From Paenibacillus_E qinlingensis_A (lineage in GTDB: Bacteria > Bacillota > Bacilli > Paenibacillales > NBRC-103111): DNA of 64,000 nucleotides. The stretch is taken from assembly GCF_031455095.1 (NCBI RefSeq), contig NZ_JAVDSB010000010.1:1-64000 (forward strand). Direction: 5' to 3'. The notes under the pieces were generated by a model that had not been told where the DNA came from, made no database searches, and saw nothing but the letters and a program-made list of their open reading frames with translations. Positions 42,164 through 50,600 of the stretch are shown in pieces. A program made the position numbers and the translations under genes. Every line of letters begins with the position of its first letter. Positions within the stretch are counted from its first letter, which is position 1.

Positions 42164-43105
42164 ATGTTCAAGCAGCAACCGCTGACTTTTCGTGAGGATC
42201 ACACATTTACGATCACGCAGTTTACAGATTTACACTGGATCGATGGCCGAAAGGAAGATCAACTGACCCTTCGTCTGATGGAGGAAGTACTCGATGCCGA
42301 GCAGCCTAATCTAGTTGTCTTTACCGGAGACATCATCTACACTGGACCTGTTTCCACGGGTGAACCCCCCTGTGAAGATCCACTTCAAGCTTTTCGCGAC
42401 GCTGTGCAAGCTGTAGAAGCTCGCCAAATCCCATGGGCACTGGTATTTGGTAATCACGACACCGAAACCCTCATCACAAGACAGGAACTTATGAACAGCG
42501 TCCTTTCTTATCCTCACACGGTGACACAATCTGGCCCTGTAGATATTAGTGGCGTTGGCAACTACTGTCTCTCCATCCAGGGCCGTGACGGACAGTCTGC
42601 AGCGAACTTATACTTTTTTGATTCAGGCAGTCATTCGACCGTACCACGTATTCGAGGCTATGACTGGATTCGCAGCGATCAGATCCATTGGTACACGGAG
42701 CAATCCCGTAACGCGCAGCGCGAGCTGCCCGCTCTTGCTTTTTTCCATATCCCGCTTCCCGAATATCAGCAAGTATGGGAGCGTGTAACCTGCTACGGAA
42801 ACAAGCACGAGAATGTTTGTTGTGCTCCTGTAAATTCTGGCCTTTTTGCAGCCATGGTTGAAATGGGTAACGTCGTTGGAACTTTCTGTGGCCATGATCA
42901 TGTCAATGATTACTGGGGAGAGCTGCACGGGATTCGCCTCTGTTATGGCAGAGCGACAGGCTACAATACCTATGGGAAAGAAGGCTTCCATCGCGGCGCA
43001 AGAATGATTCGCCTCCGTGAAGGCGAGCGAGCATTTGAAACTTGGCTGCGACTCGCTGACGGCACCGTCATTCGTGATCAACCCGAACACTCACCAACGC
43101 TGTAA
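42164..43105 (+). CDS. Calcineurin-like metallophosphoesterase
   Basis: The protein is 313 aa from the ATG at 42164, which GGAGG precedes. An upstream in-frame ATG at 42089 overlaps the -10 box. The full set of metallophosphoesterase motifs is present: TQFTDLHW (DxH), VFTGDIIYTG (GD), LVFGNHDTE (GNHD), AFFHIPLPEY and GTFCGHDHVND (GHxH). It would bind two metal ions and hydrolyse phosphomono- or diesters. It has no signal peptide. It is the first gene of a three-gene operon with an EamA transporter and an alkaline-phosphatase-fold enzyme under a DeoR repressor. Confidence 0.9.
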   Translation: MFKQQPLTFREDHTFTITQFTDLHWIDGRKEDQLTLRLMEEVLDAEQPNLVVFTGDIIYTGPVSTGEPPCEDPLQAFRDAVQAVEARQIPWALVFGNHDTETLITRQELMNSVLSYPHTVTQSGPVDISGVGNYCLSIQGRDGQSAANLYFFDSGSHSTVPRIRGYDWIRSDQIHWYTEQSRNAQRELPALAFFHIPLPEYQQVWERVTCYGNKHENVCCAPVNSGLFAAMVEMGNVVGTFCGHDHVNDYWGELHGIRLCYGRATGYNTYGKEGFHRGARMIRLREGERAFETWLRLADGTVIRDQPEHSPTL

Positions 43106-43131
43106 CCCCATTTACGTTTGGAGCTGATCAC

Positions 43132-43995
43132 TTGTTAACTGCATCAATTTTACTCGTAATTGCTTCAGGACTTGCCCATGCCATCTGGAGCTTGTTTACC
43201 AAAAGCAGCCTGAACAAAGGCGTTTTTCTATGGTCCATTATCATGGTCACCACCGTTATCCTGCTTCCTTACTTAATCAAAGAATTATGGTTCACACCGT
43301 TAACTCTATCTGCATACGGACTACTTTTACTATCTGCCGCCTTACAAGCGGTTTATGCGCTCTTATTATCACGTACCTACAATATGGGGGATCTTTCGCA
43401 GATCTATCCGATTATGAGAGGAACCAACACGTTATTTATCCCAATTTTCGGTGTCCTATTTCTACGTGAATCCTTATCGCCACTTGGATGGATGGGACTG
43501 CTGTGCATGGTCATTGGCTTCCTATTGCTCAGCGGTATCTTCACAAGTTCACGATCTTCTGGACAGAAGTCTGTCCAATCGCTTACTCCCTTTCTCATGG
43601 CACTTAGTGTAGGGTTGTGCACGACTTGCTACGTACTTGTCGATAAGCTGAATCTCGCACATATCTCGCCTATTGCCTTACTGGAAGTGACGAATATTGG
43701 TTTCGTCGCAGGTCTTACACCGCTTGTTATTGCTTCCAAACAACTGCGCAGAGAGTGGCAGATCAACTTCAAAACGATTGCTCTTGGCGCCATTCTCAAT
43801 CCAGTGTCATATTTATTATTTCTTTTCGCCATGAAGTACGCGCCTGTTGCCCATATTTCCCCACTGCGAGAAATTGGAACTGTTTTCGCCACCCTTCTTG
43901 GCATCTTTATTCTCAAAGAGAAACAAGGTACCTTACGTATTCTTTGCTCTATTCTTATTTTAATAGGGATTCTAGTTATCAGTTTTTGGGGGTAA
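43132..43995 (+). CDS. EamA-family (DMT) transporter
   Basis: This 287-aa protein starts at a TTG with GGAG 8 nt upstream. It has ten predicted membrane segments in two EamA repeats. The repeat ends have the usual PIMRGTNTLFIPIFGVLFLRESL and PLREIGTVFATLLGIFILKE-type motifs. The substrate is unknown. It lies between two phosphoesterases, so it may import or export their product or substrate. It is 26 bp after the metallophosphoesterase and 17 bp before the next gene. Confidence 0.85.
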   Translation: MLTASILLVIASGLAHAIWSLFTKSSLNKGVFLWSIIMVTTVILLPYLIKELWFTPLTLSAYGLLLLSAALQAVYALLLSRTYNMGDLSQIYPIMRGTNTLFIPIFGVLFLRESLSPLGWMGLLCMVIGFLLLSGIFTSSRSSGQKSVQSLTPFLMALSVGLCTTCYVLVDKLNLAHISPIALLEVTNIGFVAGLTPLVIASKQLRREWQINFKTIALGAILNPVSYLLFLFAMKYAPVAHISPLREIGTVFATLLGIFILKEKQGTLRILCSILILIGILVISFWG

Positions 43996-44012
43996 AAAAG
44001 GGAGGAATAACC

Positions 44013-44834
44013 ATGAGCATTTGTAATCGTGTCATTATTATTGGTTGGGATGGCGCCGGCAACTTTGTCCGTGATGCGCATACCCCGAATTTGGACCGTC
44101 TATTTCAGGCTGGAGCCTCTACGCTCGAAGCGCAAACCGCATCGCCAACGATCAGTGCCGAGTGTTGGGGAACCTTACTGCACGGAGTTAATCCTGTGAA
44201 ACATGGACTTACGAATACCAAAGCAGAAGTAGAAACCTTCCCTGACGACTCACCTTATCCATCTATTTTCCGCGTAGCTAGAGAAGCGTTCCCACTTGCG
44301 AAGCTAGCCGCCTACAGCGCCTGGAAGCCCATTAACGACGGGATTATCGAACCTTCGATGGACGTGCACAAAATCTCTATGCCAGATGATGAACTCGTCC
44401 TAGCTATAGCCGCTTACATACAGGAGAACCCGGATTTCAAGCTGCTCTATGTGCAACTCGATCTCCCCGACGCTGCTGGTCATAAGTATGGGTACAATAT
44501 GCCAGAACAGCATCGTGTTATTGAAGAGTCGGACCGTCAGACTGGAGTTATTCTAGGGGCACTTGAACAAGCTGATCTATTAAAAGATAGCCTCATCATC
44601 GCCGTCACTGATCACGGTGGTGGTGGCGAGCATGCCTTCAATCATGGCAGTGACCATCCATGGGATAAAACCATTTTCTGGAGCTGCATGGGGCCTGGCA
44701 TCACACCTGGTACGAAGCTCGACAATGTCACCATTGCCGACACCGCAACCGTCGTCGCGCATGCGCTCGGACTGAATGTGCCTGCTTCCTGGGAAGGTAC
44801 CTTACCTCATGGATTGTTCCACGACAATTCCTAA
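44013..44834 (+). CDS. Alkaline-phosphatase-superfamily phosphodiesterase/nucleotide pyrophosphatase
   Basis: The protein is 273 aa from the ATG at 44013, which GGGAGGAA precedes. The frame is open upstream but overlaps the transporter gene. Metal and nucleophile motifs of the alkaline phosphatase fold are IIIGWDGAGNF (Asp), ASPTISAECWGTLLHG (Ser/Thr nucleophile), VQLDLPDAAGHKYG (Asp/His) and AVTDHGGGGEHAFNHGSDHP (Asp, His, His). It resembles type I phosphodiesterase/pyrophosphatase proteins. It is cytoplasmic by lack of a signal. The substrate is unknown, perhaps a sugar phosphate ester given the DeoR control. Confidence 0.85.
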   Translation: MSICNRVIIIGWDGAGNFVRDAHTPNLDRLFQAGASTLEAQTASPTISAECWGTLLHGVNPVKHGLTNTKAEVETFPDDSPYPSIFRVAREAFPLAKLAAYSAWKPINDGIIEPSMDVHKISMPDDELVLAIAAYIQENPDFKLLYVQLDLPDAAGHKYGYNMPEQHRVIEESDRQTGVILGALEQADLLKDSLIIAVTDHGGGGEHAFNHGSDHPWDKTIFWSCMGPGITPGTKLDNVTIADTATVVAHALGLNVPASWEGTLPHGLFHDNS

Positions 44835-44836
44835 CC

Positions 44837-44888
44837 AAAAGAGGCTGTCTCAAAGTCGATCTAGACTTTTTGAAAACAGCCCTCTTTT
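44837..44888 (+). terminator. Terminator of the phosphoesterase operon
   Basis: AAGAGGCTGT and ACAGCC(C)TCTT arms with an inner AAAGTC/GACTTT stem are followed by six T residues. It begins right after the stop codon. Its left arm is also the left inverted repeat of the 456-bp element below. Confidence 0.8.
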
Positions 44889-44935
44889 TTCGTTCATGAC
44901 CTTCATGAACCTGCTTCCTTTTGCTTCCCGCAATC

Positions 44936-45122
44936 TAACTGGATATTCTCCATCTATTTGAATAGGATTTCTAGGTTTCGAAAGGTTAACTGTATTTCCT
45001 GTAGTTAATTCCCTTCAATTTGCTCATATCTTCAAACTTCATGCATATTAGCTGTAGTTTTTCCATTTAATCCCGCAAACAGTTCAGATTTGGATAAATT
45101 AGCTGTAGTTTATACATCTAAA
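44936..45122. repeat. Family B palindrome module, copy 2
   Basis: Units begin at 44936, 44987, 45049 and 45100, giving exactly the 51/62/51 spacing of copy 1. Units are 23 bp with TARCTG at the left and mostly TTAAT at the right. The first and last are the most degenerate. Confidence 0.8.
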
Positions 45123-45184
45123 TACATAGTGGCAGCTAGGAAGAATACCCCAGTGTTAAAAGGTTCTGCTGCGCGTCTTCCACG

Positions 45185-45230
45185 AAAAATAGGAGCTTAG
45201 CGAGACAAACCGCTTAGCTCCTCAGTTTTT
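45185..45230. terminator. Terminator of the GH29 gene
   Basis: AGGAGCTTAGCG and CGCTTAGCTCCT arms have a single mismatch, an 8-nt loop and T/A runs on both sides. It would end the minus-strand GH29 transcript and back up the plus-strand terminator. Confidence 0.8.
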
Positions 45231-45305
45231 ATGGAAAGTGATCTTTTTGTTCCCGACGTGTTCCAAAGATTACTTATGGGACAGCCTCTTTTCTGATAAT
45301 TCGAT

Positions 45306-46733
45306 TCACCCTCCCGTGTCATACACACCGAAGTGATTTAATGTGGGATTCACACGCGATTCTGTGATCGCAAGACGGATATACCTCGCAGTAATCCTCG
45401 GCACTCGGCATATTTTCTTATACCCGACCACCGTGCCTTCATATAACGGCTTCCATTCTTCTCCTTCTTTATAAGCCAGCTGAAAACGTTCGATCCGTTG
45501 TCCTGATTGAATATATTCCTTCAACACAATACGATCCCATGTCATGACCTTGCCAAGGTCCAACTCTAATTCGGCACGCTCCGTCCCCTCTGGTGGGCAC
45601 CAATACGTGTCAGAACGTCCATCCGTGACATAATGCGCATCCACATCACTGTCCATGGTCTGAGAGGCCTTCACATACGCCCCCGCAGCCTGATCTGTTC
45701 CATATGTTCCACGAAGCCAGTATCCCAACTCACGCAGATGCCTAACATCCGTCTCATGAATAAGTCCACGCTTATCAGGCGGCAGATTGAGCAGCAGCGC
45801 ACTGTTGCCCCCTACCGTGCTTTCATATAAATTAACCAGTTCCTCTACGGTTTTGACCTTATCATCTTCCGTCGGATCGTAGAACCATTGTGGTCGGATG
45901 GATACGTCGACTTCAGAAGGGTACCAGATGACGCTATCGACCTGCGCCAGAATAGTACGACTACCCAAATCATCCACCTCCGTATTGATCCGTTGAGCAA
46001 ATGCTGGGTCATCCGCCTGTTGGGAATCTGCGTGGATCTTCTCCGTATCCTGCAAATACGCAGGTACAACGCTCCATTCCGATTCGCGGGTATGTCCGGC
46101 TTCATTGCCGCACCACCGAACATCGGGGCCACAAATGTTGATGACGGCATTGGGCTGCAGCTCACGAATGATTGAGTAGACTGCTTCCCAGTCATATACC
46201 TGCCTCTTCCCATTGCTGCCTTCGCCGCAAGCCCCATCAAACCACACGCAAAAAATCTCACCATACTGCGTAAGAAGCTCTCTCAATTGATTTTGAAAAT
46301 AGGCATTATACACGGGTGAATCCCCGTAACTAGGCTCATGTCGGTCCCATGGCGATACATAGACACCAAATTTCATACCCTGTGCACGGCAAGCTTCAGC
46401 CAGATCCCGCACAACATCGCCTTGTCCATCCTGCCAGGAACTATTTCTCACCGAATGATCCGTATACGCACTTGGCCAGAGGCAAAATCCATCATGATGC
46501 TTACTAGTGAGGATAATCCCTGTCATACCTGCTGATTGGCAGACCTCTACCCACTGTGCGGCATCGAATTCTGTTGGATTGAACAGCTGTGGATCCTCAT
46601 CACCTAATCCCCATTGTCTTCCCGTAAACGTATTCATTCCGAAATGTATAAATGCATAAAACTCCATTTGCTGCCACGCCAACTGACGAGGAGATGGAAC
46701 TACCTTCACTGCTTCTTCCATAGAAACTGCCAT
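45306..46733 (-). CDS. Alpha-L-fucosidase (GH29) with C-terminal discoidin-type domain
   Basis: The protein is about 475 aa. The start is ambiguous: ATGs at 46751, 46742 and 46733 are all in frame, and GAGGAG is best spaced for 46733. The GH29 catalytic domain spans residues 10-330 (EFYAFIHFGMNTFTGRQWG, LTSKHHDGFCLWPS, GVYVSPWDRHEPSYG), with the Asp nucleophile in FCVWFDGACGEG. Residues about 345-475 form an F5/8 type C domain that may bind glycan. It has no signal peptide, so it is cytoplasmic. It lies 30 bp or less after the metallophosphoesterase gene and is probably co-transcribed with it. Confidence 0.9.
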   Translation of the reverse strand: MAVSMEEAVKVVPSPRQLAWQQMEFYAFIHFGMNTFTGRQWGLGDEDPQLFNPTEFDAAQWVEVCQSAGMTGIILTSKHHDGFCLWPSAYTDHSVRNSSWQDGQGDVVRDLAEACRAQGMKFGVYVSPWDRHEPSYGDSPVYNAYFQNQLRELLTQYGEIFCVWFDGACGEGSNGKRQVYDWEAVYSIIRELQPNAVINICGPDVRWCGNEAGHTRESEWSVVPAYLQDTEKIHADSQQADDPAFAQRINTEVDDLGSRTILAQVDSVIWYPSEVDVSIRPQWFYDPTEDDKVKTVEELVNLYESTVGGNSALLLNLPPDKRGLIHETDVRHLRELGYWLRGTYGTDQAAGAYVKASQTMDSDVDAHYVTDGRSDTYWCPPEGTERAELELDLGKVMTWDRIVLKEYIQSGQRIERFQLAYKEGEEWKPLYEGTVVGYKKICRVPRITARYIRLAITESRVNPTLNHFGVYDTGG

Positions 46734-46763
46734 CTTATTCATGCTCCTCATCCGTTATAATTC

Positions 46764-47942
46764 TCAAGAGCTACTTCCTATATCGAAAGGCATTCGAGTG
46801 AGTTCCGTATGTAACGTTTCACCCAAATAGATCATATCGTAACTGCCAACTGGAAGATCTAGATCTTTAAAAACCAACCTTCCATCTGGCTGGCCGAACG
46901 TTTTGGTCTGCATGGAGACAATAGGACTTATGCGTTCTGTCTCACTCGGTTGAGCTCCTCTTAGATAAATGCCGAAGGCATCTTCTCTTAGCGAGCCTAT
47001 ATACATAACCTCAATGTCTTCATGGGGCTGAAAGACAGATTTGTTCATAGACACGGAAGGATTACGGAGCGCACCATCCGGGTCTACCGTCAGATCGACA
47101 ACTGGAATGATCGTTGGCAGATTCACCGTGTATTCGGCATCTGCAACCCATGATCTCGAGGCAAAATCTCTTCCTTTTACAAGAACCCTATCCTCGTACA
47201 CTTCCACAAAAAAACCTTGTGAACCCTCTTTCAACACGTCGTCATCCGTCCATAAATAAGCGACAGAAGCCGCATTAAACAGGGTCGCATACTTCCTGTT
47301 GTACATGGTCTCCTTGGCGCCTAGCTCCCAGTGCGTGTGGCCGGTAAAGACAATCGAATTTGGGTGTTTGGCTAAAATCATCTTTAATTCCGCGTCCTGC
47401 CTGATCCCATTCCAACCAAACTCACTTTGGGACCCAGCGACAGTGTTCAGCAGAGGCTCATGTACAAAAATAAACGCTGGTTTCTCCGTCACTTCATCTT
47501 CGGATAACTTGTGATCCAACCAATTGAGCTGGGTCTCTGATAGATAAGCACAGTCTTTCAAGCCAATCTCGGTGCCTAGGAATATAAAATGATAGCCTTC
47601 CAACCACACATCATAGTAGGCCTTGTGAATCCCCGTATGTTCTGCAAATAACAACATCTGCTCATCAAGATCTTTCCAACGCACATCATGATTGCCAAAA
47701 GTAAAATAGATTGGCGGCAGCCCCTCCAAGTTAGCTTTCCAAATCTGTTCCATGATTTCGAATTCTGCTCGCTCCCCATTGTCTGTGATATCACCAACAT
47801 GCATGATCCCGTGACAATCTGGGGAAGTTGCCACAATATCCTTGAGAGCCCGATCCCAATTCTGGGCTGCAGTCCCCTCTAAAGTGTCTTTAATATGGGT
47901 ATCCGTCAAGACTACGAACGTGAGACTTGGTTTCTTTACCAT
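46764..47942 (-). CDS. Calcineurin-like metallophosphoesterase with C-terminal beta domain
   Basis: This 392-aa protein has the motifs VLTDTHIKDT (DxH), MHVGDITDNGE (GD), FTFGNHDVRW (GNHD), FVHEPLL and VFTGHTHWELG (GHxH). The catalytic domain ends near residue 265. The last 125 residues are beta-rich and may be an Ig-like or wall-binding module. AAGGGGAGA precedes the ATG. There is no signal peptide. It precedes the GH29 gene. It is 134 bp after the binding-protein gene, with a terminator between, so it may have its own promoter. Confidence 0.88.
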   Translation of the reverse strand: MVKKPSLTFVVLTDTHIKDTLEGTAAQNWDRALKDIVATSPDCHGIMHVGDITDNGERAEFEIMEQIWKANLEGLPPIYFTFGNHDVRWKDLDEQMLLFAEHTGIHKAYYDVWLEGYHFIFLGTEIGLKDCAYLSETQLNWLDHKLSEDEVTEKPAFIFVHEPLLNTVAGSQSEFGWNGIRQDAELKMILAKHPNSIVFTGHTHWELGAKETMYNRKYATLFNAASVAYLWTDDDVLKEGSQGFFVEVYEDRVLVKGRDFASRSWVADAEYTVNLPTIIPVVDLTVDPDGALRNPSVSMNKSVFQPHEDIEVMYIGSLREDAFGIYLRGAQPSETERISPIVSMQTKTFGQPDGRLVFKDLDLPVGSYDMIYLGETLHTELTRMPFDIGSSS

Positions 47943-48020
47943 TTTGTTCTCCCCTTATTTCGATGTAGAAGGAATAGAAAAGTCTATGTTTGCGCATTGA
48001 ACCACATACCTTCTAGTTTA

Positions 48021-48060
48021 AAAGAAACCCGACCACGCCATCAACAGGCACGATCGGGTC
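48021..48060 (-). terminator. Terminator of the third CUT1 transporter operon
   Basis: CCCGATCGTGCC and GGCGTGGTCGGG pair over 12 bp with three G-U wobbles and are followed by TTTCTTTT on the minus strand. It lies just after the binding-protein stop. Confidence 0.75.
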
Positions 48061-48076
48061 CTTCATCTCATCAGAC

Positions 48077-49624
48077 TTATTTGGATTTCTCTTTGTAGAA
48101 GTCGTTCGTTTCTTTCATATGCTGTTGGAAGCTTGCATCATCTTTAAATTGTTTCACCAGTTTATCCCAATCCTCAAGCGAATTTTTGCCAACAATCACA
48201 TTAACCATCATATCGTTCACCTTTTTATCCCAGTCTGCTCCTTTTTCCTTAAATGGTGCGGACTTCATTAATCCGTAAGTTGGATCTGGAATGGAGGTGA
48301 TGGTATCAATGACTTTTGCATTGGCTTGGTAAATTTCGTTTGGCATGCCTGCTGTTTTGGCTCTTGTATACTTATCAAAGTACCCCGTTACCCATTGGCC
48401 TGTCGTATCGCCGGAATATCCTTTTTTCTTACCTTCTTCGGTTTGTTCTACGCTTCCGTCAGCTTTGACTGTGAAGTCAACATCTTTGATGCCGTAAGTA
48501 GCCAAATTATAGCCCTCAACCGTAGCCGTGTAATCGTAAACTTCTAAGATTTTCTTTAATTTCGCCTCATCAACGGATTTCTTATTGATCAGGAATTGTC
48601 CATAATACCCACTAGCTTGCTCATAATATAATTTGCCGTCTGGTGCTTTTGGTATTTCAACAGCAATGAGGTTGGCTTGCGGATTCACTTTCTGCAACTC
48701 CACATTATATTTATAAGCATCATTCACGTTCGAGAACGCTACGCCTGCTTTACTCTGAACAAGCATATCTTTAATCTGCGCTGCCTTAAGCACTGGGAAG
48801 TCGGGAAGAATCCCGCCTGCTTTATAGGATTTATTCCAGAAAGCTAGCGCATCTTTGGTTTGTGGTGTATACCAATACGGGATCAGGCTGCCGTTCTCCT
48901 CTTTCCACTTTGTGCCTGTACCAAACATAGATAGGATCGTGCTCGAAGGTCCATTTGCTCCTGGAAGAGCAGCACCATAGGTATCTGCTTTCCCGTTGCC
49001 ATCTGGATCTTTCGATGCAAAAGCTTCGAGAACTTTGGACAACTCATCCATTGTTTTCGGCTGTTGTAAGCCGAGCTTATCTAACCAATCTTTGCGGATC
49101 AGCATGGACTCGTGGCCATCGAGCGGTCTTACCCGTGGAAGGGAGTACAATTTCCCTTTTAAAGAGGCATTTTTATATACGTTATCTGGATACTTAGCTA
49201 GGTTAGGGTAATTTTTAATGTAAGGACTTAGATCCCAGAAAGCACCTTGATCAACGGCATTGAGGAAAGCAGGCGTATAGTTAAAATCTTCAAGGAATAG
49301 CACATCGGGTAAATCTCGTGAAGCAAGCAGCGCATTTAGTTTCTCTGTAATTTGGGCTGCTGGAATCCAATTAAGCTTCAGATTAACATTGAGTTTTTCA
49401 TTAAGCTGTTTCACAGCTTCTAACTCACCTGTAGGTGCTGCAGCGAAAGCGAGCGTTGTAATGGAAATATCGGTTGGTTTTGCAGATGGTTTTGCTGATG
49501 CCCCTGTTGTACTCGCTGCCGAACTTGCAGGTGCAGCTTCATTCGCTTTACCACAAGCTGCTAAAGAAGCGACTAGCCCCGTTGCTGTTAAGAGTACTGC
49601 CAATTTTTTGACCATTGGTTTCAT
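48077..49624 (-). CDS. Lipoprotein solute-binding protein (LplA-like)
   Basis: This 515-aa protein has a lipoprotein signal with lipobox SLAACGK at about residue 23, followed by an Ala/Ser/Pro linker. The fold is that of large LplA/YtcQ-type CUT1 binding proteins: DVLFLEDFNYTPAFLNAVDQ, LYSLPRVRPLDGHESMLIRKDWLDKL, DPDGNGKADTYG and a late segment with GYNLATYGIKDVDF. GGGAGG precedes the ATG. It is transcribed after its two permeases. It probably binds oligosaccharides released by the PL8 lyase, inferred from shared control. Confidence 0.88.
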   Translation of the reverse strand: MKPMVKKLAVLLTATGLVASLAACGKANEAAPASSAASTTGASAKPSAKPTDISITTLAFAAAPTGELEAVKQLNEKLNVNLKLNWIPAAQITEKLNALLASRDLPDVLFLEDFNYTPAFLNAVDQGAFWDLSPYIKNYPNLAKYPDNVYKNASLKGKLYSLPRVRPLDGHESMLIRKDWLDKLGLQQPKTMDELSKVLEAFASKDPDGNGKADTYGAALPGANGPSSTILSMFGTGTKWKEENGSLIPYWYTPQTKDALAFWNKSYKAGGILPDFPVLKAAQIKDMLVQSKAGVAFSNVNDAYKYNVELQKVNPQANLIAVEIPKAPDGKLYYEQASGYYGQFLINKKSVDEAKLKKILEVYDYTATVEGYNLATYGIKDVDFTVKADGSVEQTEEGKKKGYSGDTTGQWVTGYFDKYTRAKTAGMPNEIYQANAKVIDTITSIPDPTYGLMKSAPFKEKGADWDKKVNDMMVNVIVGKNSLEDWDKLVKQFKDDASFQQHMKETNDFYKEKSK

Positions 49625-49720
49625 GTAAAGACCTCCCGTTTATATGCTTATTATACAATCAGAATTATTGACCTGCATGTCCAGTACTTCCCAGCATCCC
49701 CCCTCTCAGGTACGTTGCTC

Positions 49721-50599
49721 TCACCCCTTCACGGAACCAACCATCATACCCTTAACAAAATACTTCTGTAAGAATGGATACACCATGACAATGGGTAAGG
49801 AGGAGATCACGACTGCAGCCATCTTAATCACTTGTGGAGGCACAGTTCGTTCACTTTCCAGCATTGCGGCCACCGAAGGATCTGCCATTTGCGATGCGGA
49901 AATGAGCAGCATTTGAAGGAGTACCTGCAACGGACGCAAGCTATCACTATTGATGTAAAGGACGCCGCTAAAGTACGTGTTCCAATACGCTACAGCGTAG
50001 AATAATCCGAAAGCGGCGAGCGCCGAGACGGAAATCGGCAGCATAATGCGGAAGAACACACCGATATCTGAGCAACCATCCATTTTAGCTGCTTCCTCTA
50101 GTTCATCAGGAATTTCCTGGTAGAAGTTTTTCATCAAGAAGACATACCAAGCACTGGTCAGCGCTGGCAAAATAAGTGCCCAGATCGAATCCATTAAACC
50201 AAGGCTATCCACGAGCAAATAGTTCGGAATCATGCCTGGATTGAATAGCATGGTCATTAGGATGGCAACAAGGAAAAACTTCTTTCCTTTTAACCGTTTG
50301 CGAGAGAGCACATAGGCTAAAGCACTTGTCACAATTAGGCTTAGTAAGGTCCCAAACACCGCTAGTATGCCGCTTATCCCCATCGCATGAACGAATGCAT
50401 TTGTAGAGAAAATGTATTCATACGCAGATAAGCTCCATTTGTCAGGAATCAGAACCAAGGACTTCGTCAAGTACTCCGTTGGATCGGTAAATGAAATGAT
50501 CACAACGTAAATGAAAGGCAGTAAGGTAACAAGTCCAATTATTGTGAGTATCGTGTAGTTAAGGACATTAAATATCTTAGAACCTAGCTGATTATCCAT
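49721..50599 (-). CDS. CUT1 ABC transporter permease, LplC/YtcP type
   Basis: This 292-aa six-span permease has the EAA loop at IPDELEEAAKMDGCSDIGVFF and the C-terminus PFLQKYFVKGMMVGSVKG. GAGGAGGGA lies upstream of the ATG. It starts immediately after the previous permease ends, so the two are coupled. It forms the channel with the LplB-type protein. No ATPase gene is present nearby. Confidence 0.88.
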   Translation of the reverse strand: MDNQLGSKIFNVLNYTILTIIGLVTLLPFIYVVIISFTDPTEYLTKSLVLIPDKWSLSAYEYIFSTNAFVHAMGISGILAVFGTLLSLIVTSALAYVLSRKRLKGKKFFLVAILMTMLFNPGMIPNYLLVDSLGLMDSIWALILPALTSAWYVFLMKNFYQEIPDELEEAAKMDGCSDIGVFFRIMLPISVSALAAFGLFYAVAYWNTYFSGVLYINSDSLRPLQVLLQMLLISASQMADPSVAAMLESERTVPPQVIKMAAVVISSLPIVMVYPFLQKYFVKGMMVGSVKG

Positions 50600-50600
50600 G

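Larger units (their letters stand above)
44837..45292. mobile_element. 456-bp non-coding element with IS-like terminal inverted repeats
   Basis: The left end AAAAGAGGCTGTCTCA and the complement of the right end AAAAGAGGCTGTCCCA (45272-45292) match over about 20 bp with two differences. No transposase frame is inside. It holds a family B module and a terminator. The ends look like those of IS-type elements and share GAGRCTGTC with the 158-bp MITE. No target duplication is evident, so it may be a decayed remnant. It accounts for the 471-bp gap between the convergent genes. Confidence 0.45.

Noticed and set aside
43755..44012. N-terminal extension of the alkaline-phosphatase-fold protein
   Set aside because: It overlaps the EamA gene in another frame. 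GGGAGGAA with ATG at 44013 gives a start at the conserved IIIGWDG motif.
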